Assembly: GCA_946482625.1 (NCBI GenBank)
Contig: CAMLSH010000105.1
Coordinates: 1-9,448 of the forward strand
Length of the DNA: 9,448 bases
Reading direction: 5' to 3'
From: an uncultured Opitutaceae bacterium
GTDB lineage: Bacteria; Verrucomicrobiota; Verrucomicrobiae; Opitutales; Opitutaceae
In this document: one piece after another, positions 6,970-9,448 of the stretch
Position numbering within the stretch: position 1 is the stretch's first letter
How the letters are laid out: every line of letters begins with the position of its first letter
Program-made: the position numbers and the translations under genes
The notes under the pieces: model-generated
Told to the model about the DNA's origin: nothing
Databases searched by the model: none
Seen by the model: the letters and a program-made list of their open reading frames with translations, nothing else

Positions 6970-8466
6970 GAGGGCTTCGGCGAGGGCGGCGATGATTTCT
7001 TCGGCGGATTCGCGGCCGACGGAGAGGCGCAATAGTTCGGGATCGAGGCCCGCGGCGGCGAGTTGGGCCCGGCCGGTCTCGGTCGTGACGAGGTCGTAGT
7101 GCGCGAGGTAAATGAAGGGGCAGATCAGCGTCGTTTTCATCCCGAAGCTCGGGCCTTTCGGCAGGCGCAGGCGGTCGTAGAATTCGGCGAGATTTTCCAC
7201 GGTGAAACTGATCATGCTGCCGATGGACTCGGGCGAGCGGGCGAGTTTCAGGTAGTTGTCGCGAGAGTCTGGATGCAGCGACCACCAGACTTTTTTCACG
7301 CGAGGATGCTGACGAAGGAATTCGACCACGGCGGGAGTGGTGCGGTTGATCTGCGCGATGAGCGGATCGAAGTCTCCGATCTGGGCGGCGAGGCGTCCGA
7401 GGTCGCGGCTGTACACAGGTTCAAGTTCGCCCGGAAGGAGGTTGCGGAACTCCGCAGCCCAGGGACTGCGAGGATTCACGACGACGGCACCGGCGATGAC
7501 GTCGCCCTCGCTGGCGGCGTATTTGGTGAGGCTGTTCACGGCGACATCGGTGTGGGGCAGGATGTCGATATTCAGCGGCGAGGCGATGGTGGGGTCGGCG
7601 ATGAAGATCGCGTCGTGACTCCTGCAGAGCTCGTAGATGGCGACGAGGTCAGGGGTCTGGAGGAGTGGGTTGGTGGGCACCTCGGTGATGAGGCCGGCGA
7701 TTTCGTGGCCGCGGGTGGCGAACAGCTGGCGAAGGGCGGCGAGGTCGAAGACGTCGTGCTGTACGAGGTAGTCGCGCGCGGGTTGACCGGTGAACTTTTG
7801 GAGGATGGCGATGGTGTCGAGATAGAGCCAGCCGAGCTGTATCCACAGATTACGGCCACGGGTACGTTGCAGGTTTCGGGCGACACGGAACGTGGCATAA
7901 ACGGCATTCATGCCACTGTTGGCCAGGAAGACATCTTCGGCTGTGGCGTGTTGGAACGAGCGGGCGACTGCCCCTTTCACGCGGCCAGGCGCGTAACCTT
8001 CAAAAGTGGGTTCCGGGTGGGCGGAGGAGAGTTCTCCGACACGTATCAAGTAGTCTTCGGCCTCACGCGAAGAGAGCAGTGCGCCGGTGTGCTGGAGGAA
8101 TGTTTTGGCGCGGGCGAAGGTCTCGGAGTTTTCTGGGAAAGCGACGCCGCTCACGCGCTCGTGTTCGACGATGGTCGCCTCGATCGGGGCGAGCCAGACG
8201 CGAAGAGCTTCGGAGGCGCGCACGGACGATGTGGGCCAGAGCTGCTGACCGCTCAGGCCGAGCGACGTGAGCATGTGCGCGGCAACTTTTTTGAGAAAGG
8301 GATGCTTCACGAACCGCGGGTAACCGGACGTGAGGTGCTGCGTGATGGCGGGGTCTTTTTCCTCGTAGCCGATGATCGCGCGCATCGTGGGCAGGCTCGC
8401 GGAGACGGCGTGCGGGGTACCGTCGGGGATGCATTGGCCGAGAGGAAGCGAAGGAAAAACTGACAT
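6964..8466 (-). CDS. PLP-dependent Cys/Met-metabolism enzyme, cystathionine gamma-synthase-like (fungal type)
   Basis: 500 residues from the ATG at 8466 (MSVFPSLPLGQCIPDGTPHA); an upstream in-frame start at 8541 would add 25 residues overlapping the divergent promoter. Fold-type I marks are clear: SGMNA (184-188), EVPTNPLL (262-269), ADPT with cofactor-binding D291, NSLTKY with PLP lysine K315, and RLSVGRES (480-487) with R480 as the usual substrate-carboxylate arginine. The family (PF01053) handles sulfur amino acids. Cystathionine gamma-synthase joins cysteine to an activated homoserine on the way to methionine. The N-terminus (PHAVSASLPT, GYEEKDP, GYPRF, residues 18-52), the extra N-terminal segment and the length (usual bacterial forms are about 380-400) recall fungal enzymes such as yeast Str2, from memory. 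Lyase or sulfhydrylase activity cannot be excluded. No methionine genes flank it. The stop codon lies in a palindrome. Confidence 0.82.
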   Translation of the reverse strand: MSVFPSLPLGQCIPDGTPHAVSASLPTMRAIIGYEEKDPAITQHLTSGYPRFVKHPFLKKVAAHMLTSLGLSGQQLWPTSSVRASEALRVWLAPIEATIVEHERVSGVAFPENSETFARAKTFLQHTGALLSSREAEDYLIRVGELSSAHPEPTFEGYAPGRVKGAVARSFQHATAEDVFLANSGMNAVYATFRVARNLQRTRGRNLWIQLGWLYLDTIAILQKFTGQPARDYLVQHDVFDLAALRQLFATRGHEIAGLITEVPTNPLLQTPDLVAIYELCRSHDAIFIADPTIASPLNIDILPHTDVAVNSLTKYAASEGDVIAGAVVVNPRSPWAAEFRNLLPGELEPVYSRDLGRLAAQIGDFDPLIAQINRTTPAVVEFLRQHPRVKKVWWSLHPDSRDNYLKLARSPESIGSMISFTVENLAEFYDRLRLPKGPSFGMKTTLICPFIYLAHYDLVTTETGRAQLAAAGLDPELLRLSVGRESAEEIIAALAEALA

Positions 8467-8549
8467 GGAGCGGCGAACGTGGAGAAACGCGGGGCGCGGG
8501 GCAACGCCGGTGTTGAAACTGTGCGGCGGGCCATGGAGCATCGCGGTTT
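8467..8549. promoter_or_regulatory. Short divergent intergenic region, both promoters inferred
   Basis: Only 83 bases separate the starts of the PLP-enzyme gene and the exonuclease gene, so their promoters must be close or overlapping unless one start is wrong. No clear promoter boxes were found. A GGAG at 8535-8538 lies 11 bases before the exonuclease ATG, which is far for a Shine-Dalgarno sequence. Confidence 0.35.
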
Positions 8550-9308
8550 ATGAAGATGATTTCCTGGAACGTGAACGGCATCCGTGCGGTGCTGAAAAAG
8601 GGCTTTCTCGACTACATGGCGTCGGTCGATGCCGACGTGATTTGCCTGCAGGAAACGAAGTGCCATCCGGGAGATGTGCAGCATGTGGCATGGGCGACCG
8701 GATACGAAACGACGTGGGCCAGCGCGGTGAAGAAGGGCTACAGCGGCACGGTGATTTTCAGCCGGGTGAAACCGAAGAGCATCACGACGGGCATCAACCT
8801 GCCGGTGCACGATCAGGAAGGGCGCGTGGTCACGGCGGAGTTTGCGGACTTTTATCTCGTGAACGTTTACCAACCGAATTCGCAGCGCGGACTGACGCGG
8901 CTGGAGTACCGCACGAAGGAGTGGGACCCGGCGTTTCTCGCGTATCTGAAGAAGCTGGAGAAGAAGAGGCCGGTGATTTTTTGCGGCGACCTCAACGTGG
9001 CGCACCAGGACATCGATTTGAAAAACCCCAAGAGCAACCGGCGCAACGCGGGGTTCACGGACGAGGAGCGGGCGAATTTTTCGACGCTGCTGGCGAGCGG
9101 GTTTGTGGATACGTTCCGCGAGTTCGAGAAAGGACCCGATCACTATACCTGGTGGAGTCAGATGATGAACTGCCGGGCGCGGAACATCGGGTGGCGCGTC
9201 GATTATTTCGTCGCGAGCGAGAAATTGAAACCGGCGTTGAAACGCGCGTGGATTAGCCCCGAGGTGATGGGCAGCGATCATTGTCCCGTGGGATTGGAGG
9301 TCGCCTGA
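8550..9308 (+). CDS. xth: Exonuclease III / AP endonuclease (EEP superfamily)
   Basis: 252 residues, the usual size for the ExoIII/ExoA family. The enzyme cuts DNA 5' to abasic sites and trims blocked 3' ends in base excision repair in the cytoplasm. All expected catalytic positions are present: N7 in SWNVNG, metal-binding E35 in LQETK, Y107 in VNVYQPN, D147 and N149 in GDLNVAHQDID, D218 in RVDYF, and D243-H244 in MGSDHCPV. The insert GFTDEERANF (168-177) and the NIGWRVDYF segment (212-220) resemble the ExoA/APE1 branch more than E. coli Xth. The ATG at 8550 places the first beta strand (MKMISWNVNG) at the N-terminus, so the start is secure. Its stop is one base before the next gene's ATG, which suggests co-transcription with the SET-domain gene. 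The upstream gene is divergent. Confidence 0.95.
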   Translation: MKMISWNVNGIRAVLKKGFLDYMASVDADVICLQETKCHPGDVQHVAWATGYETTWASAVKKGYSGTVIFSRVKPKSITTGINLPVHDQEGRVVTAEFADFYLVNVYQPNSQRGLTRLEYRTKEWDPAFLAYLKKLEKKRPVIFCGDLNVAHQDIDLKNPKSNRRNAGFTDEERANFSTLLASGFVDTFREFEKGPDHYTWWSQMMNCRARNIGWRVDYFVASEKLKPALKRAWISPEVMGSDHCPVGLEVA

Positions 9309-9309
9309 T

Positions 9310-9448
9310 ATGCGTGCGCCGAAACCTATGAAGACGGACCGGGTTGTGAAAAAAGAGGGCGCGAGCCGCGCGGTGTCACGGCGGAAAGCGACAACCACGC
9401 CGTGGGCGGAAGTGCGGAATTCGAAGATCCACGGGCGCGGGCTGTATG
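9310..9448 (+). CDS. SET-domain lysine methyltransferase-like protein, N-terminal fragment
   Basis: Open from an ATG at 9310 to the right edge, 46 complete codons, no stop. The last visible residues, EVRNSKIHGRGLY (about 34-46), match the opening of bacterial SET domains, where the GxG turn contacts S-adenosylmethionine. SET proteins methylate lysines on proteins. Before it lies a basic stretch of about 30 residues (many K and R, including VVKKEG and SRRKA) that looks disordered and could contact nucleic acid or be absent if translation starts later. A second ATG at 9328 would drop six residues. Only one base separates it from the exonuclease stop, so the two are probably one operon. The rest of the SET domain, including the catalytic tyrosine and the NHS motif, is outside the window, so activity cannot be judged. 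Confidence 0.75.
   Translation, partial: MRAPKPMKTDRVVKKEGASRAVSRRKATTTPWAEVRNSKIHGRGLY

Noticed and set aside
7063..8463. 466-codon plus-strand open frame
   Set aside because: Antisense to the PLP enzyme, which carries the full set of fold-type I motifs. The long opening comes from high GC at third codon positions.
1..9448. Defence island, prophage, mobile element or CRISPR array
   Set aside because: No integrase, transposase, toxin-antitoxin, restriction or cas-like product was recognised, and no array of regularly spaced direct repeats is visible.

Overview
The window reads as ordinary chromosomal DNA from a high-GC bacterium, most likely Verrucomicrobiota and perhaps Opitutaceae. That placement is an inference. 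It rests on GC-rich coding sequence, the near absence of Shine-Dalgarno sequences before convincing starts, a very long LOG-family protein, a signal-peptide FKBP, an exported oligogalacturonate-lyase-like propeller, and a SET-domain gene beside an exonuclease III gene. No phage, plasmid, insertion-sequence or CRISPR signal was seen. Long open frames antisense to the real genes are a by-product of the base composition.

Layout, left to right. (1) 1-1399, minus strand: 3'-truncated gene for an exported beta-propeller of oligogalacturonate lyase (PL22) type. (2) 1581-2360, plus strand: exported protein built from three PepSY-like repeats, divergent from gene 1. (3) 2361-2458: convergent gap with one hairpin per strand. 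The minus-strand hairpin is a good intrinsic terminator for gene 4. (4) 2459-4384, minus strand: 641-residue protein with a LOG (lonely guy) Rossmann domain at its C-terminus and about 457 uncharacterised residues before it. (5) 4385-4555: divergent gap with a 38-base near-palindrome just upstream of gene 6. (6) 4556-5383, plus strand: exported FKBP-type peptidyl-prolyl isomerase, followed by a textbook intrinsic terminator. (7) 5556-6737, plus strand: GT4-family glycosyltransferase. (8) 6738-6963: 226-base convergent gap rich in inverted repeats. (9) 6964-8466, minus strand: PLP enzyme of the Cys/Met family resembling fungal cystathionine gamma-synthase. (10) 8550-9308, plus strand: exonuclease III/AP endonuclease. 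(11) 9310-9448, plus strand: 5' end of a SET-domain lysine methyltransferase, almost touching the exonuclease gene.

The genes do not form one pathway. Strand changes are frequent, and only the exonuclease and SET genes look co-transcribed. Three products (genes 1, 2 and 6) carry signal peptides and should act in the periplasm or outside the cell. The rest look cytoplasmic. I found no convincing new multi-gene system. The best leads are the LOG fusion protein, the structured non-coding DNA at 4500-4537 and 6808-6969, and the exonuclease-SET pair.
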